Source: a virus
DNA length: 29,055 nt
IMG/VR virus record: IMGVR_UViG_3300021964_000359
Coordinates: 1-29,055 of that record
Strand: one strand, 5' to 3'
Both the position numbers and the translations under genes were made by a program. Positions 15,079 through 20,903 of this stretch are shown piece by piece. The notes beneath the pieces are model-generated. The model saw only the letters and a list, made by a program, of their open reading frames with translations. It was not told the DNA's origin and ran no database searches. How positions within the stretch are numbered: position 1 is the first letter of the stretch; every line of letters starts with the position of its first letter.

Positions 15079-15499
15079 GAGGAACCTCCGTCACGCAGCC
15101 AATCTGATAGCCACGGTGGTAGATAAACCACTGGCCCGATTCGTTGCAGTCCCAGATGTCGGCAGGGACATAAGCACCGTTCTGATATTCGCGGATCTGC
15201 CAATGGAAGTTTTCAGCCCACCACTTTTGAAGGTCTGCCATGTCTGCTCGGCTTTCACTAACCAACCCGTTCTCAAAGGTCTGGTACTCATCCATGCCAT
15301 ACCAGTGGAGGTTAAAATTGACATGGTTGTTTTTAGGTTTGCCAAGATCGCAGTGAGGGCAAAGGATGAAGCCTCTGCCAGAATCTCGGAAGTCCACCAT
15401 GTCTGACTTGCAGGTTGGGCAGGTGGTTTGGTCTATGTCATCGCCCCAAAGTCTTTGGAACTCTGGGTCAGCTTCGATTGGTCTATCAGGTACAAGCAT
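15065..15499 (-). CDS. Zinc-ribbon protein of unknown function
   Basis: A 144-residue protein with an amino-terminal zinc ribbon: TTCPTCKSDM (Cys27, Cys30) and GFILCPHCDLG (Cys47, Cys50). The rest contains several Trp and Tyr residues (FNLHWYGMDEYQTF, WWAENFHWQI) and a beta-rich end. Start ATG 15499 has a strong AAGGAGG four bases upstream, within the repeated element also seen at 19596. It is the second gene of the leftward early unit; zinc-ribbon proteins in this place may act in replication or transcription control. No family recognised. Confidence 0.7.
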   Translation of the reverse strand: MLVPDRPIEADPEFQRLWGDDIDQTTCPTCKSDMVDFRDSGRGFILCPHCDLGKPKNNHVNFNLHWYGMDEYQTFENGLVSESRADMADLQKWWAENFHWQIREYQNGAYVPADIWDCNESGQWFIYHRGYQIGCVTEVPHGSR

Positions 15500-15506
15500 G
15501 ATTCCT

Positions 15507-15526
15507 CCTTGGGCCGCTTACGCGGC
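15507..15526 (-). repeat. 20-base element (copy 1): hairpin enclosing a stop codon
   Basis: On the minus strand GCCGCGTAAGCGGCCCAAGG, identical to 19596-19615. GCCGC pairs with GCGGC (15522-15526 with 15513-15517) around GTAA, a GNRA-type tetraloop that contains the TAA stop of the first gene. AAGG at the end forms part of the next gene's ribosome site. Confidence 0.85.
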
Positions 15527-15739
15527 AAGCTCTGGTCGTTTCCATTCAAGCTCTGCGATCACCTCTTTCTTGGTGCCGCGTCCGCTCACGATGCGAGTGC
15601 CGTTCTCGGTAGCAACCCATCCGCTTCCGCTTTTGCGTACAACGATGTCCTCTGCGCCTTTGACTACCCACTCAGCAGCTTCGTTTCCAAAGCCGTTACC
15701 AGCCCAGAATGCGTCTGCTTTTTTAGTAAGTTTGATCAT
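15518..15739 (-). CDS. First gene of the leftward early block, unknown function
   Basis: A 73-residue basic protein (IKLTKKADAFWAGNG start, GSGWVATENGTRIVSGRG middle, ends ELAA). The frame is open to an ATG at 15766, but the -10 box TATTAT covers that codon, so the transcript should start near 15758 and the usable start is ATG 15739, preceded by CGGAG. The product has short beta strands around Trp and Gly and no known motif. As the first gene after the early promoter it may be a host-takeover or regulatory factor. Its stop codon lies in the loop of the repeated hairpin. Confidence 0.7.
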   Translation of the reverse strand: MIKLTKKADAFWAGNGFGNEAAEWVVKGAEDIVVRKSGSGWVATENGTRIVSGRGTKKEVIAELEWKRPELAA

Positions 15740-15764
15740 CACGTTCTCCGTTGTTGTTGAAGCC

Positions 15765-15792
15765 ATAATAAACTATCGGTGTATACATGCAA
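15765..15792 (-). promoter_or_regulatory. Leftward early promoter (PL-like)
   Basis: On the minus strand TTGCAT (15787-15792), 16-base spacer, TATTAT (15765-15770): each box is close to the sigma70 consensus. Predicted start near 15758. The 28 bases match the promoter at 19912-19939 at 19 positions. Confidence 0.7.
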
Positions 15793-15860
15793 GCACTAAT
15801 GCAAACTTTTTTTGTATTATTGTTCTTGCAAACTGCTGGTGTATCTGTACTGTGGACGGA
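15767..15860. promoter_or_regulatory. Divergent control region with candidate operators
   Basis: The 94 bases between the leftward early gene and the rightward regulator gene hold direct repeats: TGCAAACT at 15800-15807 and 15827-15834 (a related TGCAAGCACT at 15788), and GGTGTAT at 15778-15784 and 15838-15844. GTATAC at 15781-15786 is palindromic. A rightward -35-like TTGCAA at 15826 has only a weak -10, so that promoter may need activation. Confidence 0.55.
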
Positions 15861-16058
15861 ATGGAAACAGAAGCATTCAAAAGAGTCGTCGAGATTGTTG
15901 GGTCAAAGGCTGAGATCGCCCGACAGTGTGGGGTCAGCGGACAACATATCCAGAAATGGAAAAGCCAAGTACCGGCTGTTCATGTGATAAAGTTGGAAAA
16001 GTTGACAGGTGGAGCGGTTCGACGCGAAGAATTGCGACCAGATGTTTTCTACGATTAG
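15861..16058 (+). CDS. Cro/YdaS-like transcription regulator
   Basis: A 65-residue helix-turn-helix protein: AFKRVVEIVGSKAEIARQCGVSGQHIQKWKSQVP, where SKAEIARQCGVS and GQHIQKWK form the two helices, and EELRPDVF near the end, all typical of small Cro-like proteins of the YdaS group. It probably binds the repeats in the divergent region and sets the balance between the leftward and rightward blocks. The ATG at 15861 is used; GTG at 15852 is the alternative. No Shine-Dalgarno site stands at normal distance, so the message may be leaderless. A terminator follows at 16086. With no integrase in sight it need not mean lysogeny. Confidence 0.8.
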   Translation: METEAFKRVVEIVGSKAEIARQCGVSGQHIQKWKSQVPAVHVIKLEKLTGGAVRREELRPDVFYD

Positions 16059-16085
16059 CGGTCAGTCCCTCCTTCCCTCCTCCCT

Positions 16086-16120
16086 CCCCTGTTGTTGTGA
16101 GGGGCTGGCCCTTTTTATTT
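16086..16120 (+). terminator. Rho-independent terminator after the regulator gene
   Basis: AGGG-GCTGG-CCCT (16100-16112) is followed by TTTTTATTT. An alternative upstream stem CCCCT (16086-16090) with AGGGG (16100-16104) shares the 5' arm, so the two foldings exclude each other. A 25-base pyrimidine run (16066-16090) lies just before. Two competing stems at a terminator could allow regulated read-through. Confidence 0.65.
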
Positions 16121-16436
16121 GCTCCACTTCGGTGGCAGAGGCTTGTACGGAAAAGCGTACGGGTGCGGGTGGTTGACCCGTTGAGCAGGAACGACCAAAA
16201 GACAATTTGCTTGAATCCGGGCGCATTAGTAGGAGCGCCAAGGTGAACACTCGTTAAAGGTGGCAAAAACCCTCCCCCCCAGTTGATATATGGGTATGGG
16301 AGGTGGGCAACGTCTGGGCCAGCGTTTAGAAAGTGGTCGAGTGAAAATGCGGACTAGCAATAGAGACTAAGATTGGTAGGGGCCACCAAACCCTACTAAA
16401 TGTCACGGCATGTCTAAAGGAAAGAGGGAGAGAGTC
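16121..16436 (+). ncRNA. Structured non-coding region: row of hairpins
   Basis: There is no gene here. Stems follow each other on the plus strand: CCAC-TTCG-GTGG (16124-16135, a UUCG tetraloop), GTACG/CGTAC (16145-16160), CGGGT/ACCCG (16166-16180), TTGAGCA/TGCTTGA (16181-16214, two G-U), GGCGC/GCGCC (16220-16239), CCTCCC/GGGAGG (16271-16303) and TTGGTAGGG/CCCTACTAA (16373-16399, one G-U). It may be a structured leader of the following operon, an antitermination RNA, a small RNA or a replication/packaging site. No tRNA fold fits. Class is uncertain. Confidence 0.45.
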
Positions 16437-16754
16437 ATGGATAGACTAGACCAGATATTGGATAGGTTGGGCCAACGTATAACCGAGTGGGAGGGGGCGA
16501 GTAGGGAAGCAATTGAAGCAGAAACCAATTTTAAGAGCTTTGAGGCTAGCAGCCAGAAGGCGCACATGGATGCAGGGGCAAGCGCTGCTAAGGCGCAAAC
16601 AGAAACCAGATCAAGCGGAGAGTGGGCCAACCACTACCGAACAGTCCAGCAAGCCAGTCTAAAGGCTGAGACACTCAAGAAGAAAATCATGCTTGGGCAA
16701 CTGGCGTTTGATGCTGAACGAACCAAGCAAGCCAACCAGCGGAGGATCGTCTGA
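16437..16754 (+). CDS. Helical unknown protein, first gene of the rightward early block
   Basis: A 105-residue protein, almost entirely helical and charged (DRLDQILDRLGQRITEWEGASREAIEAE, then a Gln/Ala/Lys-rich second half) and probably a coiled-coil oligomer. ATG 16437 is preferred: GGGAG stands six bases upstream, whereas the in-frame ATG at 16410 has no ribosome site. It ends at the start of the PP-loop gene (TGATG overlap). No family recognised. Its position suggests a partner of the nucleic-acid enzymes that follow. Confidence 0.7.
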   Translation: MDRLDQILDRLGQRITEWEGASREAIEAETNFKSFEASSQKAHMDAGASAAKAQTETRSSGEWANHYRTVQQASLKAETLKKKIMLGQLAFDAERTKQANQRRIV

Positions 16755-17563
16755 TGCTAACAGTGATTAGTTTAGGGGCGGGGGTGCAGTCTTCGGTTAT
16801 GGCGTTAATGGCGGCAAAGGGACAGATCACACCAATGCCTGACTGCGCGATATTCGCTGACACGCAAGCAGAACCAGACCATATTTATGAGTGGCTGGAT
16901 TGGCTAGAAACGCAATTACCTTTTCCTATCTACAGGGTTTCTGCTGGCAACCTTCGAGACGACCTTATCGCTAGCTCGGAGACTGGGGCCAGGGTGCCAA
17001 ATCCTCCTTTGTTCGTGCAGTCGGTAAAAAGCGACGGCATGTTATTTAGGCAGTGCACATCTGACTACAAGATCCAGCCTATATTTAAGAAACTGCGAGA
17101 GTTGATTGGTCTTAAACCGCGGCAGCGAGCGCCCAAGGAAGTGGCTGTTGAGCAGTGGATCGGTATCAGCCAGGATGAAATGCAGCGTATGAAGATGGCT
17201 CCGCATAAGTGGATAGAAAACCGCTGGCCTTTGATTGAGATGCGAATGAGTCGGCTGCATTGCTTGCAGTGGATGAAGGACAATGGCTACAACGAACTGC
17301 CAAGAAAGTCTGCTTGCACATTCTGCCCATATCACGACAACGCGACTTGGCGCGAGATGAAGGCTAACGACAAAAAGTCATGGACTGAGGCGGTGGTTGT
17401 TGACCGTCTGATCCGCAACGGCATTAACAAGACCACCGAAGGCAACAGGCTGTACCTTCACCGCAGCCGCGTTCCATTGGATGAGGCCGATTTGAGTGAT
17501 CCGGCAGAAGACCAAGAAACATTCAGTTTCATGGATGAGTGCGAAGGTATGTGTGGCATCTGA
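16754..17563 (+). CDS. PP-loop ATPase, PAPS reductase-like family
   Basis: A 269-residue member of the adenine nucleotide alpha-hydrolase (PP-loop) superfamily. The nucleotide-binding loop is SLGAGVQSS (residues 6-14), followed by FADTQAE (34-40), the RQCTSDYK segment (99-106), WIGISQDE (135-142) and a cysteine-rich end: Cys170, CTFC (188-191) and CEGMC (263-267), enough to hold an iron-sulfur cluster or zinc. Enzymes of this superfamily adenylate a substrate with ATP and often move sulfur (PAPS reductase, TtcA, DndC). Phages often carry this subgroup labelled PAPS reductase, but a nucleic-acid modification role is equally possible. The gene lies directly before a NinG-like nuclease. Start ATG 16754 overlaps the previous stop. 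Confidence 0.85.
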   Translation: MLTVISLGAGVQSSVMALMAAKGQITPMPDCAIFADTQAEPDHIYEWLDWLETQLPFPIYRVSAGNLRDDLIASSETGARVPNPPLFVQSVKSDGMLFRQCTSDYKIQPIFKKLRELIGLKPRQRAPKEVAVEQWIGISQDEMQRMKMAPHKWIENRWPLIEMRMSRLHCLQWMKDNGYNELPRKSACTFCPYHDNATWREMKANDKKSWTEAVVVDRLIRNGINKTTEGNRLYLHRSRVPLDEADLSDPAEDQETFSFMDECEGMCGI

Positions 17564-17994
17564 TGGCTAAGAAACAAACTTCAGCAACGCTTCGCTCTAA
17601 GGCATTGAAGACGCTGCAAAAACTTGCAAGAATCAGCGCGGCTGATGACAATGGATACTGCAAGTGCGTTTCATGTGGCCGCTTAGACCACTACAAGAAC
17701 ATGGACGGCGGACACTTTATCCCGAAGGGTTCATCGAGTAGATGGGCGCTGGAAGAGCAGAACGTGAATCCGCAGTGCAAGGGCTGCAACGGCTTCGGCA
17801 TGAAGCATGGCAGCGCAGAAGCGCAGTACACGATCTGGATGTTAGACTGGTACGGGAAGGAAGCAGTGGAGTACATGCTGGCGACCAAGAAAGACCCCGT
17901 GAAGTATTACGCTGCCGACTATCGTGAAATGATAGAAGACTGGGGCCAGCAGATCATGGCCCATGAAAGACGCTTGGGGGAGCGTGGCAGATGA
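17563..17994 (+). CDS. NinG/Rap-like recombination nuclease
   Basis: A 143-residue protein resembling lambda NinG (Rap), a structure-specific nuclease that acts on branched DNA such as D-loops and Holliday junctions. It has the characteristic zinc-binding motif with CKCVSCG (residues 33-39), MDGGHFIPKG (47-56), NVNPQCKGCN (67-76) and IWMLDWYGKEAVEYM further on; the H..H/N arrangement is also HNH-like. ATG 17563 overlaps the preceding TGA and is preferred over upstream starts in the same frame. Together with ERF it gives the phage a recombination route independent of RecBCD. It ends in ATGA with the next small gene. Confidence 0.9.
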   Translation: MAKKQTSATLRSKALKTLQKLARISAADDNGYCKCVSCGRLDHYKNMDGGHFIPKGSSSRWALEEQNVNPQCKGCNGFGMKHGSAEAQYTIWMLDWYGKEAVEYMLATKKDPVKYYAADYREMIEDWGQQIMAHERRLGERGR

Positions 17995-18170
17995 GACCCC
18001 CCAGGGTTGTAGCGCAAGACATGGTTAAGGCTATGGACGCAGCAGCCAAACAGGTCTGGGACTCTGAACCAAAAAAAGAATCGGATGAGAAGCTGAAGGC
18101 ATTGGTTTTTGCCCATGTCTGCAATTCGTATTCAAGAAGAGGGGGCTATGGCAAGACCGATCCTACCTGA
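17991..18170 (+). CDS. Small basic protein overlapping two genes
   Basis: A 59-residue frame whose ATG overlaps the NinG stop (ATGA) and whose end overlaps the metallophosphoesterase start by 23 bases. It begins MRPPRVVAQDMVKAMDAAAKQ, has a charged middle (DSEPKKESDEKLKAL) and ends FAHVCNSYSRRGGYGKTDPT. Without it there would be a 150-base hole in a tightly packed operon. I recognise no family. The short basic helical build fits a DNA-binding cofactor, but this is only a guess. Confidence 0.65.
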   Translation: MRPPRVVAQDMVKAMDAAAKQVWDSEPKKESDEKLKALVFAHVCNSYSRRGGYGKTDPT

Positions 18171-19113
18171 TCCAGAGGTGTTCGCAGTAGAGTTTGAGGC
18201 ATTGGGCGCGACCAATATGGCGGCCAAGTACAACGTCTCGGTCAGAAACGTGTTTGCTAAACGCAAGCGGGTGGAGGGCATGTTGGGGAGGACTTTGAAC
18301 GTCCCTGCGCACCTATCCAAGACCAACGGGCCGAGAAAGGCAGTTCGTCAGACGCTTACCATCAAGAAAGACAAAACCTTCTTGATTGGTTCAGACGCCC
18401 ACTATGAGGCCAACACCGTAACCACTGCCCACCTTGCCTTTGTGGAATTAGCCAAGCAACTCCAGCCAGATGTCATCGTCTTGAATGGTGATCTGATGGA
18501 TGGCGCGAGCATCAGCCGCCACGCTCCATTGGGTTGGGAGGAAAAGCCCACAGTAGAGCAAGAGCTAAGCACTGTAACGCAGAGGCTTTCAGAGATTGAG
18601 AAGGCAGCGCCTAACGCGGAAAGATTTTGGACGATGGGCAACCATGACCAGCGCTTTGATATGTCACTGGCGCAGAATGCGGCAATGTTCCAGGGAGTCC
18701 CAGGGTTTAGCCTAAAAGACCATTTTCCTAGTTGGACGTTTTGCATGTCCCTATGGGTAGAGGGCGCAGAAAAGCCGATCATGATAAAGCATAGGTTCAA
18801 TGGCGGGGTTCACGCAGGCTACAACAACGCCCTCAAATCTGGCGTTCACATGGTGACGGGCCACACTCATCAGATGGAGTGCAAGAGTTGGTCTGATTAC
18901 AACTCGCACCGCTATGGCGTTCAGTGCGGGACAATGGCCGATCCGCACCAGCCGACCTTCGACTACGCCGAAGACACCCCTAAGAACTGGGTGTCAGGCT
19001 GTGTTGTTCTAACTGTTCGTGATAACTTCCTACTGACGCCAGAATTCGTAAAGGTTCACAAGCCATCAGAATACGAGTGGCGCGGCGAGATCCACCGAGT
19101 AGATTACGAATGA
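18148..19113 (+). CDS. Calcineurin-like metallophosphoesterase
   Basis: A 321-residue phosphoesterase with the full metal-binding set: D83-A-H85 (GSDAHYE), N113-G-D115 (VLNGDLMDG), G154-N-H-D157 (MGNHDQRF), H205 and G238-H-T-H241. Two metal ions are expected. The amino part (residues 10-45, ATNMAAKYNVSVRNVFAKRK) looks like a small helix-turn-helix, so it could bind DNA. Phage members of this family are usually called DNA repair exonuclease or phosphatase; the substrate here cannot be deduced. ATG 18148 follows GAGGGGG; the upstream ATG at 18109 is less likely as it would overlap the 59-residue gene much further. Its stop overlaps the next start. Confidence 0.88.
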   Translation: MARPILPDPEVFAVEFEALGATNMAAKYNVSVRNVFAKRKRVEGMLGRTLNVPAHLSKTNGPRKAVRQTLTIKKDKTFLIGSDAHYEANTVTTAHLAFVELAKQLQPDVIVLNGDLMDGASISRHAPLGWEEKPTVEQELSTVTQRLSEIEKAAPNAERFWTMGNHDQRFDMSLAQNAAMFQGVPGFSLKDHFPSWTFCMSLWVEGAEKPIMIKHRFNGGVHAGYNNALKSGVHMVTGHTHQMECKSWSDYNSHRYGVQCGTMADPHQPTFDYAEDTPKNWVSGCVVLTVRDNFLLTPEFVKVHKPSEYEWRGEIHRVDYE

Positions 19114-19310
19114 TGCGTGAAATAGACGCCACCGAGTACATAATTGCCAACCAACTCAATTACCTGAGTGGGCGGGTGGTTCAGTTAGTCACAGAATACG
19201 GGGTCACCAAAGATATCCAAGTTTTAGAGGAAGCCTGCCGCGATCTTGCTACACTTGTTCAACGAGAGCGGTTCATCGAGGAGAGGTTTGGTGCCGACAG
19301 TTCTGATTGA
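19110..19310 (+). CDS. Small helical unknown protein
   Basis: A 66-residue protein beginning MMREIDATEYIIANQLN. The first ATG (19110) overlaps the previous stop as ATGA; the second (19113) is in TGATG and equally possible. The product is helical and acidic (IQVLEEACRDLATLVQRERFIEERFG) with no membrane segment. Similar small proteins commonly follow early nucleic-acid genes in phages. I do not know the family. Confidence 0.65.
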   Translation: MMREIDATEYIIANQLNYLSGRVVQLVTEYGVTKDIQVLEEACRDLATLVQRERFIEERFGADSSD

Positions 19311-19452
19311 GGATCTACCCAACAACTGTCAAGTGACAGTCATAGTCTCGTACCTCTACGAAGAAGAGCCAGACCCTAACCCTCCAGCGGAGATGCCAGA
19401 GGATCGCGAGCGGGAAAATATCTGGCTGGTTAGCAAGAAGGCTGTAGATTGA
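19291..19452 (+). CDS. Small acidic unknown protein
   Basis: A 53-residue protein with a GTG start at 19291, preceded by GGAGAGG at suitable distance; it overlaps the previous gene by 20 bases. It has a beta-strand pattern near QVTVIVSYLYEE, then a Pro/Glu-rich stretch (EEPDPNPPAEMPEDRE) and NIWLVSKKAV. It is the last gene of the rightward early block and its 3' end overlaps the convergent gene at 19430 by 23 bases. Function unknown. Confidence 0.6.
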   Translation: MPTVLIEDLPNNCQVTVIVSYLYEEEPDPNPPAEMPEDRERENIWLVSKKAVD

Positions 19453-19588
19453 GATAGTCCTTGTGGACTCCATCGCAGACGCGCTCGATGTACTGCTGTT
19501 CCTCAATCACTTCGTTCTCATAGTCGTTCTGACCGGCAGCAAAGAAGCCGACGATCAAAAGCAGGGCGAGTGGATAGCGTAGTTTCAT
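19430..19588 (-). CDS. Small exported protein with signal peptide
   Basis: A 52-residue frame on the minus strand. MKLRYPLALLLIVGFFAAG at the amino end is a signal-peptide-like segment (basic start, hydrophobic core, small residues before the mature part). The mature part NDYENEVIEEQQYIERVCDGVHKDYLNLQPSC is acidic with two cysteines that could form a disulfide bond. AAGGGG stands five bases before the ATG, within the repeated 20-base element. It resembles from memory tiny exported proteins with a 'NDYENEV' start in other phages. An envelope role, such as superinfection exclusion or lysis aid, is possible but unproven. Confidence 0.75.
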   Translation of the reverse strand: MKLRYPLALLLIVGFFAAGQNDYENEVIEEQQYIERVCDGVHKDYLNLQPSC

Positions 19589-19595
19589 GGTATCC

Positions 19596-19616
19596 CCTTG
19601 GGCCGCTTACGCGGCC
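19596..19616 (-). repeat. 20-base element (copy 2): hairpin enclosing a stop codon
   Basis: Bases 19596-19615 repeat 15507-15526 exactly. Here the stem is 6 pairs (GGCCGC/GCGGCC, 19601-19616) around the tetraloop GTAA, which contains the TAA stop (19607-19609) of the upstream gene. AAGGGG at the end is the next gene's ribosome site. Confidence 0.85.
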
Positions 19617-19885
19617 TCTTGTGTTGCGTGGTCTAAGATCTCGTCCACATCAACTTGACGAAGCCAAGTAATGACGATGTCATGTAGTAGGCTGCCCCAT
19701 ATTGCGCCACGGAGATTTGGGTCAGATTTTGGCATCTCGCGCAGCGTCATTTCTTTTAGCAGATCGTATATAGATTCGCAGTTAAGGTTGCCGTTCTGTC
19801 TCAGCATTTTTAACTTGCCACTGTTATCAAGCCACCATGCAGCCTGCCAAGTTTCGTAGTTTCTCCAACCTTCGTATCGTTCCAT
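19607..19885 (-). CDS. Small phage protein with GWxNYETW motif
   Basis: A 92-residue protein beginning MERYEGWRNYETWQAAWWLDN, the mark of a small family widespread in phages (DUF7249-like, from memory), usually without a known role. The rest is helical and acidic (SIYDLLKEMTLREMP, LLHDIVITWLRQVDVDEILDHA). GAGGA stands before the ATG at 19885 and a good promoter lies at 19912-19939. It is the first gene of a two-gene leftward unit and ends in Ala-Ala-stop inside the hairpin shared with the gene at 15518. Placement alone suggests an early, host-interaction function. Confidence 0.75.
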   Translation of the reverse strand: MERYEGWRNYETWQAAWWLDNSGKLKMLRQNGNLNCESIYDLLKEMTLREMPKSDPNLRGAIWGSLLHDIVITWLRQVDVDEILDHATQEAA

Positions 19886-19911
19886 GTCCGTTCCTCGTTG
19901 TTGATGGGGTT

Positions 19912-19939
19912 ATTGTACACCAAAGGTTTACACATACAA
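19912..19939 (-). promoter_or_regulatory. Leftward promoter for the 19885 unit
   Basis: Minus strand TTGTAT (19934-19939), 16-base spacer, TACAAT (19912-19917). The spacer carries GTGTAAACC, related to GTATACACC in the promoter at 15765. On the plus strand GTACACC-AAA-GGTTTAC forms an imperfect palindrome over this promoter, a candidate operator. Confidence 0.7.
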
Positions 19940-19959
19940 CAGGGGGGAGGGCGAAAAAG

Positions 19960-19990
19960 TTGCCTTTTTTGTAAAAAAGACGGGTATAAT
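19960..19990 (+). promoter_or_regulatory. Rightward late promoter candidate
   Basis: A perfect -10 box TATAAT (19985-19990) with a poor -35 (TTGCCT at 19960-19965, 19-base spacer). A small stem AAAAAG/CTTTTT overlaps the -35 region. A weak -35 with an ideal -10 often marks an activator-dependent promoter. It would serve the lysis genes and the terminase. Confidence 0.55.
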
Positions 19991-20031
19991 TCCCACCTAG
20001 CACATAATGAACACCGAAACAAGGATCGCAA

Positions 20032-20436
20032 ATGGCTTTATTGCAACGATTTGCATACCTAGACAGTGGAACGCTTGGAAAGCTAAGTATTGGCGACTGG
20101 TCGTGCTACACGATTGAAAGACCGTGGAAAGATAACCAGCCAAACGTATCCTGTATTCCCGAAGGGACGTATGCCTGTCAGCCATTCAGCGGTAACAGGT
20201 TCAAAGACGTTATTCAGGTGATGGATGTGCCAGACCGCACGTTTATCCTCCTTCATGTTGCAAATTTCCCACACGACGTAGAAGGATGTATCGGTGTTGG
20301 GGATCGCTTTGTGTCAGATGCGCTAGAGCCTGCTGTTTACAACTCCAAGAAGACGCTGCAAAAGCTGATGGAGATATTCAACGGACATGAAGAACGAATG
20401 ACCCTGAAAATTACGGGTGTGAGGGCTGAGATATGA
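20032..20436 (+). CDS. DUF5675-like protein, candidate endolysin (L,D-transpeptidase-like)
   Basis: A 134-residue protein with LGKLSIGDWSCYTIERPWKDN (residues 15-35), SCIPEGTY (40-47) and FILLHVANFPHDVEGCIGVGD (71-91). His75 followed eleven residues later by Gly85-Cys86-Ile87 resembles the active-site HGx...GC(I/V) of L,D-transpeptidases, enzymes that work on peptidoglycan stem peptides. The family label DUF5675 is from memory. Directly followed, with ATGA overlap, by a holin gene, it is the best endolysin candidate in this genome since no standard lysozyme or amidase is visible. It follows AAGGAT and a TATAAT promoter. Confidence 0.7.
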   Translation: MALLQRFAYLDSGTLGKLSIGDWSCYTIERPWKDNQPNVSCIPEGTYACQPFSGNRFKDVIQVMDVPDRTFILLHVANFPHDVEGCIGVGDRFVSDALEPAVYNSKKTLQKLMEIFNGHEERMTLKITGVRAEI

Positions 20437-20903
20437 AATGGGATTCAATCAAAAATTTGGTAGGCGCAGTAGCACCGACCATAGGAAGTGCCATAGGAGG
20501 CCCAGTAGGGGCCGGAGCGGGGAAAATACTCGCACAGGTACTTGGGGTGCCAGCAGAGCCACAAGCCGTTCAGAAGGCGCTCAGTGAAGCCTCACCCGAA
20601 CAGCTAGCCGAGATTAAGAAAGCCGACCTTGCCTACAAAACCCGTCTTGCAGAGTTAGAGGTGGATATCTTTGAGCTTGAGACTGCCGACATCCAAGACG
20701 CTAGAAAGAGCGGTGATTGGACGCCCAAGGTTCTCGCATTGTTAGCCTTCCTGTTTTTCGGTGGGTATGTGACCCTTGTTACCGTTCAACCGCCAGATGC
20801 CAACTCAGAAGCGGTAATAAACCTCGTTCTGGGATACCTGGGAGGGGTGGTGTCAGCGGTGGTGTCTTTCTACTTCGGCGCAAGCCACAAGGCAGACAAG
20901 TGA
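20433..20903 (+). CDS. Holin, GTA three-helix type
   Basis: A 156-residue membrane protein. It opens with a Gly/Ala-rich segment (LVGAVAPTIGSAIGGPVGAGAGKILAQVLG, residues 9-38), then a charged helical loop (ASPEQLAEIKKADLAYKTRLAELEVDIFELETADIQDARK), and ends with two strong membrane helices (VLALLAFLFFGGYVTLVTV near 99-117 and VINLVLGYLGGVVSAVVSFYFG near 128-149). This matches the three-helix holin family found in gene transfer agents and many marine phages. It would open the inner membrane to release the lysin. The ATG overlaps the previous stop. Confidence 0.85.
   Translation: MKWDSIKNLVGAVAPTIGSAIGGPVGAGAGKILAQVLGVPAEPQAVQKALSEASPEQLAEIKKADLAYKTRLAELEVDIFELETADIQDARKSGDWTPKVLALLAFLFFGGYVTLVTVQPPDANSEAVINLVLGYLGGVVSAVVSFYFGASHKADK

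Noticed and set aside
15366-15860. Long plus-strand open frame upstream of and in frame with the Cro-like gene
   Set aside because: It runs antisense through three early genes and the promoter region; only the last 65 codons look like protein.
16121-16240. tRNA gene among the hairpins
   Set aside because: Stems of 5 pairs with 7-base loops can be drawn, but T-loop and anticodon-loop rules (TTC, T33) fail and no 7-pair acceptor stem exists, on either strand.
15934-16266. Minus-strand 110-residue open frame over the regulator gene and terminator
   Set aside because: Antisense to a clear HTH gene, low-complexity composition and no ribosome site or family resemblance.
15767-16436. Lysogeny module with attP
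   Set aside because: A Cro-like regulator is present but no integrase, excisionase or cI-type repressor was found anywhere, and no tRNA-like core was recognised.
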